64,000 bases of DNA from an uncultured Bacteroidota bacterium (GCA_903824725.1 CAIJXU010000093.1:1-64000), one strand, 5' to 3'; numbered from the stretch's first letter, positions 44,225 to 54,375 are shown. Notes: generated by a model from the letters alone, not told the origin. Numbers and translations: made by a program.

Positions 44225-47140
44225 ATGAAGGGGAAACTGCAAAAGCTATCAACAAAACTACAAGGTGATTTATATTATGATACCACGATGCGAACGCTTT
44301 ATGCGACCGACGCATCTGCGTATCGAGAAATGCCTTTAGCTGTTTCCATTCCCAAATCAAAAAAAGACATTCTTACATTAATACAGTTTGCGAATGAACA
44401 TCAAACTAATTTAATTCCTCGAACCGCTGGGACTTCTTTGGCTGGACAGGTAGTAGGGAGTGGAATTATTGTGGATGTTTCAAAACATTTTACTAAAATT
44501 ATCGAGCTCAATGTAAAGGAATCTTGGGTGCGCGTTGAGCCCGGTGTGATCCGTGATGAATTGAATTTATTTTTACACGCTCACGGATTATACTTTGGAC
44601 CCGAAACTTCTACAGCCAATCGAGCTATGATAGGAGGAATGGTAGGTAATAATTCATGTGGTTCCAATTCGGTGGTATATAAAAGTACAAGAGAGCACTT
44701 AATGGAAGTGACTGCTTTTTTAAGTGATGGAAGCGAAGTGGTTTTTAAATCCTTATCCTTAGATGACTTTCATGCAAAATGTGAATTGCCCACACTCGAG
44801 GGGTCAATATACAAAACCACAAGAAGTATGTTGAGTCAATATGACAATCAGGTTGAAATAAAAAAAGAATTTCCTAAAAAATCAGTAGAAAGGCGCAATA
44901 CAGGATACGCTATTGATGTATTGGTAGATATGGCGCCCTTTACAGCGGGTGGTGAAGATTTTAATTTTTGTTCTCTTATTGCTGGATCAGAAGGTACATT
45001 GGCCTTCATTACTGAAATAAAATTGCATCTAAATCCTTTGCCTGAAAAGGAAGTAGGTTTATTATGTGTACATTTTAATAGTATTGATGAAGCATTGCGT
45101 GCGAATTTAATTGGATTAAAATACAAGCCCTCTGCAAGTGAATTAATTGACCACTATATATTAGAATGTACCAAAGAGAATATAGAACAAAGTAAAAACA
45201 GATTTTTTGTACAAGGGGACCCTGGTGCTATATTAGTAATAGAGTTTACAAAAAAAACACGTGAAGAAATTACGCATATCACAGATCAAGTAGCTGCCGA
45301 TATGCGCGAAGCAGGATTAGGATATCACTTTCCAGTTTTATTTGGACAGGATACTAAAAAGATATGGACCTTACGCAAAGCGGGTTTGGGACTACTTGGT
45401 AATTTGCCTGGGGATGAAAAAGCAGTACCTGTAATTGAAGATACTGCAGTGGACGTCGTTGACTTACCTAATTATATAAGAGACTTTAATGCTATTCTGG
45501 TAAAGCATAATTTACATGCGGTACATTATGCGCATGCAGGATCGGGTGAAATTCATTTACGTCCTATTATTAATTTAAAAACGGTTGAAGGAAATGCATT
45601 GTTTAGAACCATTGCACAAGAAGTGGCAACCCTTGTAAAAAAATACCAAGGTTCTTTAAGTGGAGAACATGGTGATGGACGACTAAGAGGAGAATTTATA
45701 CAGCAAATGGTAGGTGATAAAAATTATGCGCTATTAAAGAATGTAAAATATACATGGGATGCAAATAATATTTTTAATCCAAATAAAATTGTAGATACGC
45801 CCCCTATGAATAGCATGTTAAGGTATGCGCCTGCTCAATTTACGCCTGCCTTTACAAGTATATTTAGATTTCATCAACAAGATATCTTACAACATGCCGA
45901 GCAGTGCAATGGTTCGGGAGATTGTCGAAAAACGCATTTATCTGGTGGCACGATGTGCCCCTCTTTTATGGCGACAAGAGACGAAAAAGACAGCACACGC
46001 GCGCGCGCCAATATTTTAAGAGAATTTTTAACACAATCGGATAAAGTAAATCGATTTGATCATAAAGAAATTTATGAGGTCATGGATTTATGTTTAAGCT
46101 GTAAAGCATGTAAATCAGAATGTCCGTCGAATGTGGATATGGCTAAGTTAAAAGCAGAATTTTTACAACAGTATTATGATGCAAATGGGGTACCCTTTCG
46201 ATCTCAATTAATAGCAAATTTTACCAAATCTGCTCAACTGGCTTCTAGGGTACCTAGTCTGTATAATTTTTTAATATCCAATTCATTTACAAGTACCCTC
46301 ATTAAAAAATTATCTGGCTTTGCTATTAAAAGATCATTACCTAAAATAGCTACCCTTACTTTAGCACATTGGTTTCATAAAAATTACAAGTCAGCGCATA
46401 GAAAAGGAAACAAAAAAGTGTATCTCTTTTGTGATGAATTCACCAATTATAACGATGCTGAAATTGGTAAAAAAGGAGTTTTATTATTGGAAAAATTAGG
46501 CTATGAAGTATTATTACCAACACAGGTAGAAAGCGGCAGAGCTTGGCTATCAAAGGGTTTATTAAGACAAGCGCAAAAAATTGCAAATAAAAATATTGAA
46601 CTTTTAGGTAAAATAGTAAGTGCTGACATACCATTGATTGGCATAGAGCCCTCCGCCATTTTAACATTTAGAGACGAGTACCCCGATTTGGCCTATGATC
46701 AAAATGTAGACATAGCTAAAGCCTTATCAAAAAATGTATTTTTAATAGATGAATTTATTGCAAATGAAATAACAAAAGGAAATATTACAAAAGCATCTTT
46801 TACGACAAAACCAAAGCTGATAAAATTACATGGTCATTGTCAGCAAAAAGCGATTGCCTCTATGGCACCCACACAAAATATATTGTCCTTCCCTGAAAAT
46901 TATAAAGTTGAACTTATCCCTTCTGGTTGTTGTGGAATGGCCGGATCCTTTGGATATGAAAAAGAGCATTATGATTTATCAATGCAAATAGGAGAATTGG
47001 TGTTACTCCCTGCGGTTCGAATGCAATTAGGTGATACCCTCATCGCGGCGCCAGGTACCAGTTGCCGTCATCAAATTAAGGATGGGGCGCAAAAAATAGC
47101 CTTACATCCAGTAGAAATATTATTTGAAGCCTTAAGCTAA
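44225..47140 (+). CDS. FAD-linked oxidase/Fe-S/CCG-domain 2-hydroxyacid dehydrogenase
   Basis: This 971-residue cytoplasmic protein fuses a FAD_binding_4 domain (PRTAGTSLAGQVVGSG near residue 65), an FAD-oxidase C-terminal domain (through about 520, with SGEHGDGRLRGEF), a bipartite ferredoxin domain (CNGSGDC at 561-567, C578, then CLSCKACKSECP with C623, C626, C629, C633) and a CCG cysteine-rich domain (SGCCGMAGSFGYE, C902-C903). This YdiJ-like architecture oxidises D-2-hydroxyacids such as D-lactate or D-2-hydroxyglutarate and passes electrons to the respiratory chain. The rhamnose route yields L-lactate, so a direct link would need L-specificity and is uncertain. Confidence 0.92.
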   Translation: MKGKLQKLSTKLQGDLYYDTTMRTLYATDASAYREMPLAVSIPKSKKDILTLIQFANEHQTNLIPRTAGTSLAGQVVGSGIIVDVSKHFTKIIELNVKESWVRVEPGVIRDELNLFLHAHGLYFGPETSTANRAMIGGMVGNNSCGSNSVVYKSTREHLMEVTAFLSDGSEVVFKSLSLDDFHAKCELPTLEGSIYKTTRSMLSQYDNQVEIKKEFPKKSVERRNTGYAIDVLVDMAPFTAGGEDFNFCSLIAGSEGTLAFITEIKLHLNPLPEKEVGLLCVHFNSIDEALRANLIGLKYKPSASELIDHYILECTKENIEQSKNRFFVQGDPGAILVIEFTKKTREEITHITDQVAADMREAGLGYHFPVLFGQDTKKIWTLRKAGLGLLGNLPGDEKAVPVIEDTAVDVVDLPNYIRDFNAILVKHNLHAVHYAHAGSGEIHLRPIINLKTVEGNALFRTIAQEVATLVKKYQGSLSGEHGDGRLRGEFIQQMVGDKNYALLKNVKYTWDANNIFNPNKIVDTPPMNSMLRYAPAQFTPAFTSIFRFHQQDILQHAEQCNGSGDCRKTHLSGGTMCPSFMATRDEKDSTRARANILREFLTQSDKVNRFDHKEIYEVMDLCLSCKACKSECPSNVDMAKLKAEFLQQYYDANGVPFRSQLIANFTKSAQLASRVPSLYNFLISNSFTSTLIKKLSGFAIKRSLPKIATLTLAHWFHKNYKSAHRKGNKKVYLFCDEFTNYNDAEIGKKGVLLLEKLGYEVLLPTQVESGRAWLSKGLLRQAQKIANKNIELLGKIVSADIPLIGIEPSAILTFRDEYPDLAYDQNVDIAKALSKNVFLIDEFIANEITKGNITKASFTTKPKLIKLHGHCQQKAIASMAPTQNILSFPENYKVELIPSGCCGMAGSFGYEKEHYDLSMQIGELVLLPAVRMQLGDTLIAAPGTSCRHQIKDGAQKIALHPVEILFEALS

Positions 47141-47214
47141 GTTCGATTATTAGATTTCAAATTAATGGTGCTTATAATAGATATTGTCTATTTTTAATAG
47201 GTAAAACCATCACC

Positions 47215-48795
47215 ATGAAAATGATCCTACAAAAAGCGTTGGCACTCATCTTATGTGCAATGATTCAAATGCCATTATTACAAGCGCAAAAAATAAAGCC
47301 CATCAGTGAAAAACAAATTGATTCATTAACCGAGTTGGTATTAAAAACCTTTGATGTGCCAGGTATTGCAGTGGGTGTTGTAAAAGATGGAAAATTAATT
47401 CATGCAAAGGGATATGGTATTGCAAATTTACGCACAGGAGCAAAAGTAGATGCCAATACCTTATTTGGAATTGCATCTAACTCAAAAGCTTTTACAACAG
47501 CTGCTTTAGGAATGTTAGTAGATGAAGGAAAAATAAAATGGGACGACAAGGTGATTCAATATATTCCTGACTTTCAACTATACAACCCATATGTAAGCAA
47601 TGAATTTACCATTCGTGATTTATTAACCCACCGAAGTGGTTTGGGATTAGGTGCTGGAGATTTAATGATGTGGCCTAATGGAAGTGATTTTACAAAAAAT
47701 GATATTATTCATAATCTTCGGTATTTGAAACAAGTTTCAGGTTTTAGAACCAAGTATGACTATGATAATAATTTATATATCGTAGCCGGCGAAGTGATTG
47801 CAAAAGTAGCAGGGATGTCCTGGGAAGATTTTGTTGAACAAAAAATAATGAAACCACTTGAAATGAATGCTACCGCAGCTTCTGTTTCTAGATTAAAAGA
47901 TAAAAGCAACAGTATTATACCTCATGCGCCCGTGAATGGAAAGTTAGAAGCGATTGATATTTATTGGAGTGAAACTGCGAATGCAGCAGGGGGAATCTGG
48001 AGTAATATCACCGATATAAGCAAATGGATAACAATGCAAATGAATCATGGAAAATATGGTGATCGTTTACAAAACACATTATTTAGTGAAACAGTGCACG
48101 AGGAAATGTGGACATCACAAACCATACAACCCGTATTTACATCTGCGCCTTATAATAGCCATTTTGCAGCTTATGGTCTAGGCTGGGGATTGAATGATAT
48201 CAAGGGATACAAGCAAGTATCTCATACAGGTGGCTTGGCTGGTATTGTTACGCAAGTAATGATGTTTCCTGAAATAAAATTAGGTATTATTGTTTTTACC
48301 AATCAACAAGTAGGTGCTGCTTTTAGTGCGATTAGTGCTACCATAAAAGATAGTTATATAGGTGTTACAGGTTATGATTGGGTTAAAATTTTACACGATC
48401 GTGTCATCGCAAATGAAACGAATGCAAACAAAATGAGTAATGAAGTTGCAAAAAATATTGAAGAAAAAATAAAAGCAACACTTGGTCATTATAATATGGC
48501 GCCCTTTTTAGGTGCGTATAAAGATGATTGGTTTGGTGAAATAAATATTACAACCAAAGAAGGTAAAACTTGGTTTCAATCAAAAAGATCACCTCGTCTT
48601 ATTGGAGAGGTATTTCCTTATAATAACAATACACTCATTGTAAAATGGAATGACCGAAGTTTAGATGCGGATGCTTTTTTAATTTTTAATACAGATGATG
48701 CTGGAAAGCCATTAGGATTAAAGATGAAAGCCATTTCTCCCTTAACTGATTTTAGCTTTGATTTCCAGGATTTAGATTTAAAGAAGTATAAATAG
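47215..48795 (+). CDS. Secreted beta-lactamase-like serine hydrolase with DUF3471 tail
   Basis: This 526-residue protein has a signal peptide (to about residue 25). It has the class C beta-lactamase/esterase fold with the nucleophile motif SNSK (S88-xx-K91), a YDN motif in the YDYDNNLYIVAGEV segment and HTGGLAG near residue 342. A DUF3471-like C-terminal domain follows from about 425. Members are peptidases or esterases rather than antibiotic-resistance enzymes. The substrate cannot be told. Two ATGs lie six bases apart; I use the first. It is followed 30 bases later by a small membrane protein. Confidence 0.9.
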   Translation: MKMILQKALALILCAMIQMPLLQAQKIKPISEKQIDSLTELVLKTFDVPGIAVGVVKDGKLIHAKGYGIANLRTGAKVDANTLFGIASNSKAFTTAALGMLVDEGKIKWDDKVIQYIPDFQLYNPYVSNEFTIRDLLTHRSGLGLGAGDLMMWPNGSDFTKNDIIHNLRYLKQVSGFRTKYDYDNNLYIVAGEVIAKVAGMSWEDFVEQKIMKPLEMNATAASVSRLKDKSNSIIPHAPVNGKLEAIDIYWSETANAAGGIWSNITDISKWITMQMNHGKYGDRLQNTLFSETVHEEMWTSQTIQPVFTSAPYNSHFAAYGLGWGLNDIKGYKQVSHTGGLAGIVTQVMMFPEIKLGIIVFTNQQVGAAFSAISATIKDSYIGVTGYDWVKILHDRVIANETNANKMSNEVAKNIEEKIKATLGHYNMAPFLGAYKDDWFGEINITTKEGKTWFQSKRSPRLIGEVFPYNNNTLIVKWNDRSLDADAFLIFNTDDAGKPLGLKMKAISPLTDFSFDFQDLDLKKYK

Positions 48796-48825
48796 TGTAA
48801 CTTACGGTCTTAAATTATAAAAATT

Positions 48826-49254
48826 ATGCAAGAACAAAATTTTAAGAACCATGCTAAAATGGTTCCCGGTTTTCATTACGTTGGCATGTTGTCTATACTT
48901 GCTTTATTAGGAGGTTCTATTAATTATTTATGTCGTGCTACTCCAGATAATAAGTATTTAGCTTCCCTATTAACTTTAACTGCATTTATTTTGGCGGTAT
49001 TATGGATTTATATACGCACGTTTCCTTTAAAAGCACAGGATCGTGCCATTCGTGCAGATGAAAATTTACGCTACTATGTATTAACAGGAAAATTATTTCC
49101 TACTGAATTAAAAATTCAACAAATCATTGCACTTCGATTTGCACCCGATTCTGAATTCGTCGCTTTAGTAGATAGAGCGATAAAAGAGAATTTAAGTAAC
49201 AAGGATATTAAATCAGCCATCCAACATTGGAAAGCAGATTTTTACAGAGTATAA
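48826..49254 (+). CDS. Small DUF6526-like membrane protein
   Basis: This 142-residue protein begins MQEQNFKNHAKMVPGFHYVG, resembling the DUF6526 family of Bacteroidota and Firmicutes. Two membrane helices lie at about 19-35 and 45-63, followed by an 80-residue cytoplasmic helical tail (LRYYVLTGKLFPTELKIQQI). Function unknown. It is followed by a GC-rich terminator, so it ends the transcript that starts with, or after, the serine hydrolase. Confidence 0.8.
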   Translation: MQEQNFKNHAKMVPGFHYVGMLSILALLGGSINYLCRATPDNKYLASLLTLTAFILAVLWIYIRTFPLKAQDRAIRADENLRYYVLTGKLFPTELKIQQIIALRFAPDSEFVALVDRAIKENLSNKDIKSAIQHWKADFYRV

Positions 49255-49271
49255 TTAGGACAATAAAATTA

Positions 49272-49308
49272 TAAATCCGGTGGCCTTCAAGTCACCGGAT
49301 TTTTTTTG
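49272..49308 (+). terminator. Intrinsic terminator
   Basis: The stem AATCCGGTG / CACCGGATT with a loop of about ten bases is followed by eight T residues, 20 bases after the DUF6526-like gene. Confidence 0.88.
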
Positions 49309-49325
49309 CAATTATATGGACAAAA

Positions 49326-49470
49326 CTCATTTCACAACCCCTGGGTTAAAGTAGCTTTCATAATAAAAGGGTTGAGGCGACCCTTGAAGCTAAATTCATG
49401 ATCAAATAAGCCACTAGAAGGGTATGAATTTCATCAGAAAATCATTAAATTCAATCTTCAAATTGAATCT
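49326..49470 (+). other. Intergenic leader with several short hairpins
   Basis: Three short inverted repeats follow one another: AACCC-ct-GGGTT (about 49336-49347), AAGGGT-tgaggcg-ACCCTT (49367-49385) and ATTCAAT-cttcaa-ATTGAAT (49449-49468). They lie between the terminator and the ThuA fusion gene. No known riboswitch is recognised; no gene is seen here. Confidence 0.35.
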
Positions 49471-49506
49471 GAAAAACGGCATTCAATTAAATCTTTATTA
49501 AATACT

Positions 49507-52500
49507 ATGAATCCAATGAAAACAGTTTTATTCGCCTTGATGCTGGCTTTGACAATGCAAGTGAATGCGCAATCCCGCGTATTGGTCTTTTCCAAAACAG
49601 CAGCCTTCCGACACAGCTCTATTGAAGTAGCTAAATTGGCCTTGCTAAAAATAGGATCTGAAAACAATATTAAAGTAGATACGACCGAAAGTACTGCTGA
49701 ATTTACCGAAGAAGGTTTAAAAAAATACAATGCTGTTGTTTTTTTAAGTACGACAGGGGATGTATTAAATAATTATGAACAAGCTGCATTTGAAAGATAC
49801 ATTCAAGCGGGTGGTGGTTATGTTGGAATTCATGCTGCTACCGATTGCGAATATACTTGGCCATGGTATGGAAAATTATCGGGTGCTTATTTTAAAAGTC
49901 ACCCTAGCCAACAAAAAGCAAAATTAATCATCAACGATAATACACATCCTAGCACGGCACATCTTCCAGCCATTTGGGAACGCTTTGATGAATGGTATAA
50001 TTTTAAAACTGCACCAGGTAGTGAAGTTAAAGTGCTTATTAGTATTGATGAAAAATCATATGAGGGTGGTAGCAATGGTATTAGTCATCCAATGGCATGG
50101 TATCATGATTATGACGGCGGTAGGGCTTTTTATACAGAGCTTGGACATACAGACGAGTCCTATAGCGATCCATTGTATTTGAAACATCTTTTAGGAGGAA
50201 TAAAATATGCTATTGGAAATAATGTTAAACTCAATTATTCAAAAGTAAAATCAAATTTAGTTCCTGAAGAAGATCGTTTTACAAAAAATATATTAGCAGG
50301 TGGCATGTTCGATGAGCCTACAGAAATGGCGATACTACCTAATTTAGATATACTAATTGTACAACGCAAAGGAGAAGTGATGTTTTACAATCACATCAAT
50401 AAAAAAGTAACACAAGTAGCAAAGCTGGATGTGTATCATAAATCAAATGCAAAGGGAGTCAATGCAGAGGAAGGATTAATTGGTGTTACTGCCGATCCAA
50501 ATTATTCAAAAAATAATTTTGTTTATTTATTTTATGCAACCAAGGACACCGCAGCCAATAGATTATCTCGTTTTGTATTGAAAAATGGGAAATTTGATAA
50601 GTCCTCAGAAAAAAAGATCATTGATGTAGGCACTACAAGAGATATTTGTTGTCACACAGCAGGTTCTCTTTCATTTGCACCCGATGGAACTTTATTTATT
50701 TCAACAGGTGATAATACTACTCCGTTTGATCAACCTAATTCAAAATATGTGTTGCAAGGATATGGACCTATTGATAATCGTGAAGGATTTGAACAATATG
50801 ATGGCCGTAGAGGATCAAGTAATACCAATGATTTACGCGGAAAAGTTTTAAGGATAAAAGTAAATCCAGACGCCACTTATACCATTCCAGAAGGAAATCT
50901 TTTTAAACCTGGTACTCCTAAAACAAGGCCCGAAATTTATGCAATGGGTACAAGAAATCCTTATCGTATTTCGATAGATAGAAAAAATGGATTTTTATAT
51001 TGGGGCGATGTCGGACCTGATGCTGGCGATGATAAAATGAGTGAGAAAGGTCCACGCGGTTATGATGAATTAAATCAAGCGCGCAAAGCAGGTTATTTTG
51101 GATACCCCTTATTTATAGGAGGCAATTATCCATATCGACAATTTGATTATGCAACAGGTGCGATAGGAGATTTCTTTGATCCTAAAAAACCAATGAACCT
51201 ATCTAAAAATAATACAGGATTAGTTGAGTTACCTCCTGTAAGTCCAGCGTTCATATGGTATCCCTATGCTAATTCTCCAGAATTTCCAGAAGTAGGTTCG
51301 GGAGGAAGAAACGCAATGGCAGGGCCCATCTATTATCCTGAATTTTATCCTAAGGAAACAAGATATCCAGCGTATTTTAATGGAAAATTATTATTTTATG
51401 AATGGATTAGAGGTTGGTTAAAATTGGTTTCAATGGACGAGGCTGGAAATTATCAGCAAATGGAACCTTTTATGCCTAACACTAAATTTAATAGTGAAAT
51501 AGATATTGAAGTAGGTCCTGATGGAAGATATTATGTGCTTGAATATGGATCTGGTTGGTTTTCAAAAAATCCAGATGCTGCACTTTCTCGAATTGATTAT
51601 AATGGTGGTAATAGAGCACCTAAGGCAAGCATTCATGTCAATAAATTAAATGGTTCTATTCCATTTACCATTCAAGCAGATGCAATCGGATCTACTGATG
51701 CGGATGGTGATGCACTTACTTATATTTGGAGTTTTGGTAATCAAATCAAAAAAACAAAAACGAATGCAACTCCATTCACTTTTAATAAAGCAGGTGAATA
51801 TGCAGTGTCTGTTGCTGTCCAAGATGCAAAAGGCGCTATCACGAAAAGTGAGGTCATTAAAATTTATGCAGGTAATGAATCGCCAGCAGTTGAAATAAAA
51901 TTAACTGGGAATGATCATTTTTATTATCCTGGTGCGCCCATTCCATATATGGTAAATATTAAGGACAAGGAAGATGGTTCCACTGAAAAAGGAGGAATTG
52001 ATAATAAATCAATTTATGTAAAAGTAGATTACTTAAGTGGGCCCGATAAAGCACAAGTAGTGGGACACCAAGTGATGACAGCTTTAATGGAAGGCAAAAA
52101 TTTAGTAGCCACTTTAGATTGTAAATCATGTCATAAGGAAGCGGAGAAATCTATTGGACCTTCCTTTGCTATGATTTCTGATAAATATAAGAATGACTTA
52201 AAAAATAAAACATACCTATCTAATAAAATAATAAAAGGCGGTAGTGGTGTTTGGGGCGCAGTTGCGATGGCCGCACACCCTAATCTCAAGCAAGATGAAT
52301 TAGACTTAATTATTGATTGGATTTTAAGTGTCAATAAAAAGAAAGAAGCAAGCTTGCCTTCTAAAGGAAATATTATCGCATCTGCCGAAGATATGGGTCC
52401 AGGAAATTTGATGCAAATTACAGCAAGCTATACCGACAAGGGAGGCATTGGTATTAAACCACTTAGTGCATCTAATAGTATCACATTACGCAGTTCCTTA

Positions 52501-52899
52501 ATAAATATGTCAAGTAACAATAAGGCTACTAAGGTGAATGTAAATAATTGGAAAGAATATCGTGCCGCTTTTTTAAATGGAGAAGAGGGATGGTTAGAAT
52601 TTTCTAATTTCAATTTGGATGATATTAAATCGATTGAATTGTCATATGGTATTCCTGAAACCTTAGACAAAGGATATATCATTACACTTTATCAGGATGA
52701 GCCAAATGAGAATAAGTCTAATAAAATTGCTGAGCTGAAATTAGCTAATGCACAAAGCTCCACATTAAGTAAAGCTGTGTTGAATTTACAAAATGTAAAA
52801 CAAGGGCAGCATAAATTATTTTTGAAAATACAAAGAGTGGATAAATTAGAAAAAAACCGCTTAGCAGTTATTTCAATGAGATTGATTCAAAAAAAATAA
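49507..52899 (+). CDS. ThuA / sugar-dehydrogenase propeller / PKD / cytochrome c fusion
   Basis: This 1130-residue secreted fusion (signal ending VNAQ) contains, in order: a ThuA glutamine-amidotransferase-like domain (about 22-235; GGGYVGIHAATDCEYTWPWY), a PQQ-type sugar dehydrogenase beta-propeller (about 255-695; LRGKVLRIKVNPDATY, AMGTRNPYRISID), a PKD domain (about 701-785), a c-type cytochrome with CKSCHKE (C872-H876) and a CBM6-like C-terminal beta-sandwich. ThuA domains are linked to 3-keto-sugar formation. The cytochrome would accept electrons from sugar oxidation. A sulfatase gene begins four bases after its stop, indicating a joint role on sulfated glycans. A second in-frame ATG is at 49516. 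Confidence 0.9.
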   Translation: MNPMKTVLFALMLALTMQVNAQSRVLVFSKTAAFRHSSIEVAKLALLKIGSENNIKVDTTESTAEFTEEGLKKYNAVVFLSTTGDVLNNYEQAAFERYIQAGGGYVGIHAATDCEYTWPWYGKLSGAYFKSHPSQQKAKLIINDNTHPSTAHLPAIWERFDEWYNFKTAPGSEVKVLISIDEKSYEGGSNGISHPMAWYHDYDGGRAFYTELGHTDESYSDPLYLKHLLGGIKYAIGNNVKLNYSKVKSNLVPEEDRFTKNILAGGMFDEPTEMAILPNLDILIVQRKGEVMFYNHINKKVTQVAKLDVYHKSNAKGVNAEEGLIGVTADPNYSKNNFVYLFYATKDTAANRLSRFVLKNGKFDKSSEKKIIDVGTTRDICCHTAGSLSFAPDGTLFISTGDNTTPFDQPNSKYVLQGYGPIDNREGFEQYDGRRGSSNTNDLRGKVLRIKVNPDATYTIPEGNLFKPGTPKTRPEIYAMGTRNPYRISIDRKNGFLYWGDVGPDAGDDKMSEKGPRGYDELNQARKAGYFGYPLFIGGNYPYRQFDYATGAIGDFFDPKKPMNLSKNNTGLVELPPVSPAFIWYPYANSPEFPEVGSGGRNAMAGPIYYPEFYPKETRYPAYFNGKLLFYEWIRGWLKLVSMDEAGNYQQMEPFMPNTKFNSEIDIEVGPDGRYYVLEYGSGWFSKNPDAALSRIDYNGGNRAPKASIHVNKLNGSIPFTIQADAIGSTDADGDALTYIWSFGNQIKKTKTNATPFTFNKAGEYAVSVAVQDAKGAITKSEVIKIYAGNESPAVEIKLTGNDHFYYPGAPIPYMVNIKDKEDGSTEKGGIDNKSIYVKVDYLSGPDKAQVVGHQVMTALMEGKNLVATLDCKSCHKEAEKSIGPSFAMISDKYKNDLKNKTYLSNKIIKGGSGVWGAVAMAAHPNLKQDELDLIIDWILSVNKKKEASLPSKGNIIASAEDMGPGNLMQITASYTDKGGIGIKPLSASNSITLRSSLINMSSNNKATKVNVNNWKEYRAAFLNGEEGWLEFSNFNLDDIKSIELSYGIPETLDKGYIITLYQDEPNENKSNKIAELKLANAQSSTLSKAVLNLQNVKQGQHKLFLKIQRVDKLEKNRLAVISMRLIQKK

Positions 52900-52902
52900 A
52901 TT

Positions 52903-54348
52903 ATGAAAAATATTACGAGTCTATTAATTTTATTATGCATCAGTATTGGGGTTCAATCCCAAAAAAAATCTACCACACCTAATATTATCTTAATCTATAT
53001 GGATGATATGGGCTATGGCGATTTATCCTGTTATGGTGCATTAGATATTAATACACCTAATATTGATCGTTTGGCAAGCGAAGGAATTCGCTTCACTAAT
53101 TTTATGTCAAGTCAAGCCGTATGCAGTGCCTCCAGGGCCTCGATCATGACGGGCTGTTATGCCAACAGGGTTGGAATAAGTGGCGCTTTGTCTCCGGGTA
53201 GTAAGGTAGGATTGGCATCAGACGAAATGACGATTGCTGAATTATTGAAACAAAAAAATTACGCTACCGCCATTTATGGTAAATGGCATTTGGGAGACGC
53301 CAAACAATTTTTACCCCTACAACAAGGTTTTGATGAATACATTGGCATCCCCTATTCCAATGATATGTGGCCAGTAAATTACGATGGCAAGCCAGCAGAT
53401 ACCAGTAGTTATAAATCAAAATGGCCGCCCTTATTTGTAATGAAGAATAATGAAAAGTGGATACCTATTAACACATTGGAGGATCAATCTACTTTAACAG
53501 AACACTACACGATTGCCGCTGAAAGTTTTATTAAAAAAAATAAAAACAAACCTTTCTTCTTATACCTACCTCATTCAATGCCACATGTACCTATTAATGC
53601 ATCTCCTGCTTTTAGAGGTAAAAGTAAGCAAGGTTTATATGGTGATGTAATTCAAGAAATTGATGCATCGGTGGGTCGCATTTTAAAAACTGTAAAGGAA
53701 GCGGGGCTTGAACAAAATACAATTATAATATTTTCAAGCGACAATGGCCCATGGCTAAATTTTGGAAATCATGCAGGTTCCACTGGTGGATTAAGAGAAG
53801 GCAAGGGAACTTCCTTTGAAGGAGGGCAACGCGTTCCTGGCATCATTAGATGGAAGGGAATAATACAGCCCAATGTAATTAGTAATCAATTAGCTTCAAC
53901 TATTGATATTTTACCCACCATTGCGGCGATTACCCATACTGCATTACCCAATAAAAAAATAGATGGGGTAAGTATATTACCCATTTTACAAGGAGATAAA
54001 AATGCAAGCCCTCGAAAAACATTTTTATATTATTATCGTCGTAATTCATTAGAGGCAGTGCGTATTGATAATTGGAAATTGGTATTAGAACATCCATCTC
54101 GATCTTATTTACATCAATTACCAGGTATGAATGGATTACCAGGCCCAACACCCGAAGATGTTCGCATGCCTATGGCATTATATGATTTAAGAAGAGATCC
54201 AGGTGAAAATTATGATGTAAAGGAATTGCATCCGGAAATCATGAAGAAATTACAGGCATTAGCGGAGGAAGCTCGTGCCGATTTAGGAGATGATTTACAA
54301 AAAAGAATAGGAGCGAATAACCGTCCTGTAGGTAAAATAAATCTTTAA
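52903..54348 (+). CDS. Secreted type I sulfatase
   Basis: This 481-residue sulfatase has a signal peptide (to about residue 20). It has the metal site IYMDDMGYGDLSCYG, the formylglycine motif CSASR (C74-R78) followed by ASIMTGCYANRVG, the KWHLG motif and FSSDNGPW with the second metal aspartate. C-x-A-S-R is a permitted variant of C-x-P-S-R. The cysteine must be converted to formylglycine by a maturase, which is not encoded in this window. It lies four bases after the ThuA fusion gene, so the pair likely desulfates and oxidises the same carbohydrate. The substrate cannot be resolved further. Confidence 0.95.
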   Translation: MKNITSLLILLCISIGVQSQKKSTTPNIILIYMDDMGYGDLSCYGALDINTPNIDRLASEGIRFTNFMSSQAVCSASRASIMTGCYANRVGISGALSPGSKVGLASDEMTIAELLKQKNYATAIYGKWHLGDAKQFLPLQQGFDEYIGIPYSNDMWPVNYDGKPADTSSYKSKWPPLFVMKNNEKWIPINTLEDQSTLTEHYTIAAESFIKKNKNKPFFLYLPHSMPHVPINASPAFRGKSKQGLYGDVIQEIDASVGRILKTVKEAGLEQNTIIIFSSDNGPWLNFGNHAGSTGGLREGKGTSFEGGQRVPGIIRWKGIIQPNVISNQLASTIDILPTIAAITHTALPNKKIDGVSILPILQGDKNASPRKTFLYYYRRNSLEAVRIDNWKLVLEHPSRSYLHQLPGMNGLPGPTPEDVRMPMALYDLRRDPGENYDVKELHPEIMKKLQALAEEARADLGDDLQKRIGANNRPVGKINL

Positions 54349-54367
54349 ATAAAACAGCCCTTTGTAT

Positions 54368-54375
54368 TACCTTTG
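54368..54375 (+). promoter_or_regulatory. Bacteroidota -7 promoter element
   Basis: TACCTTTG matches TAnnTTTG exactly, 18 bases upstream of the ATG at 54394. This supports that start over the in-frame TTG at 54373, which overlaps the element. Confidence 0.6.

Noticed and set aside
45994-46008. Alternating purine-pyrimidine run (cacacgcgcgcgcgc), possible Z-DNA or simple repeat
   Set aside because: It is short and encodes conserved residues (STRARAN) of the Fe-S domain; no sign of expansion.
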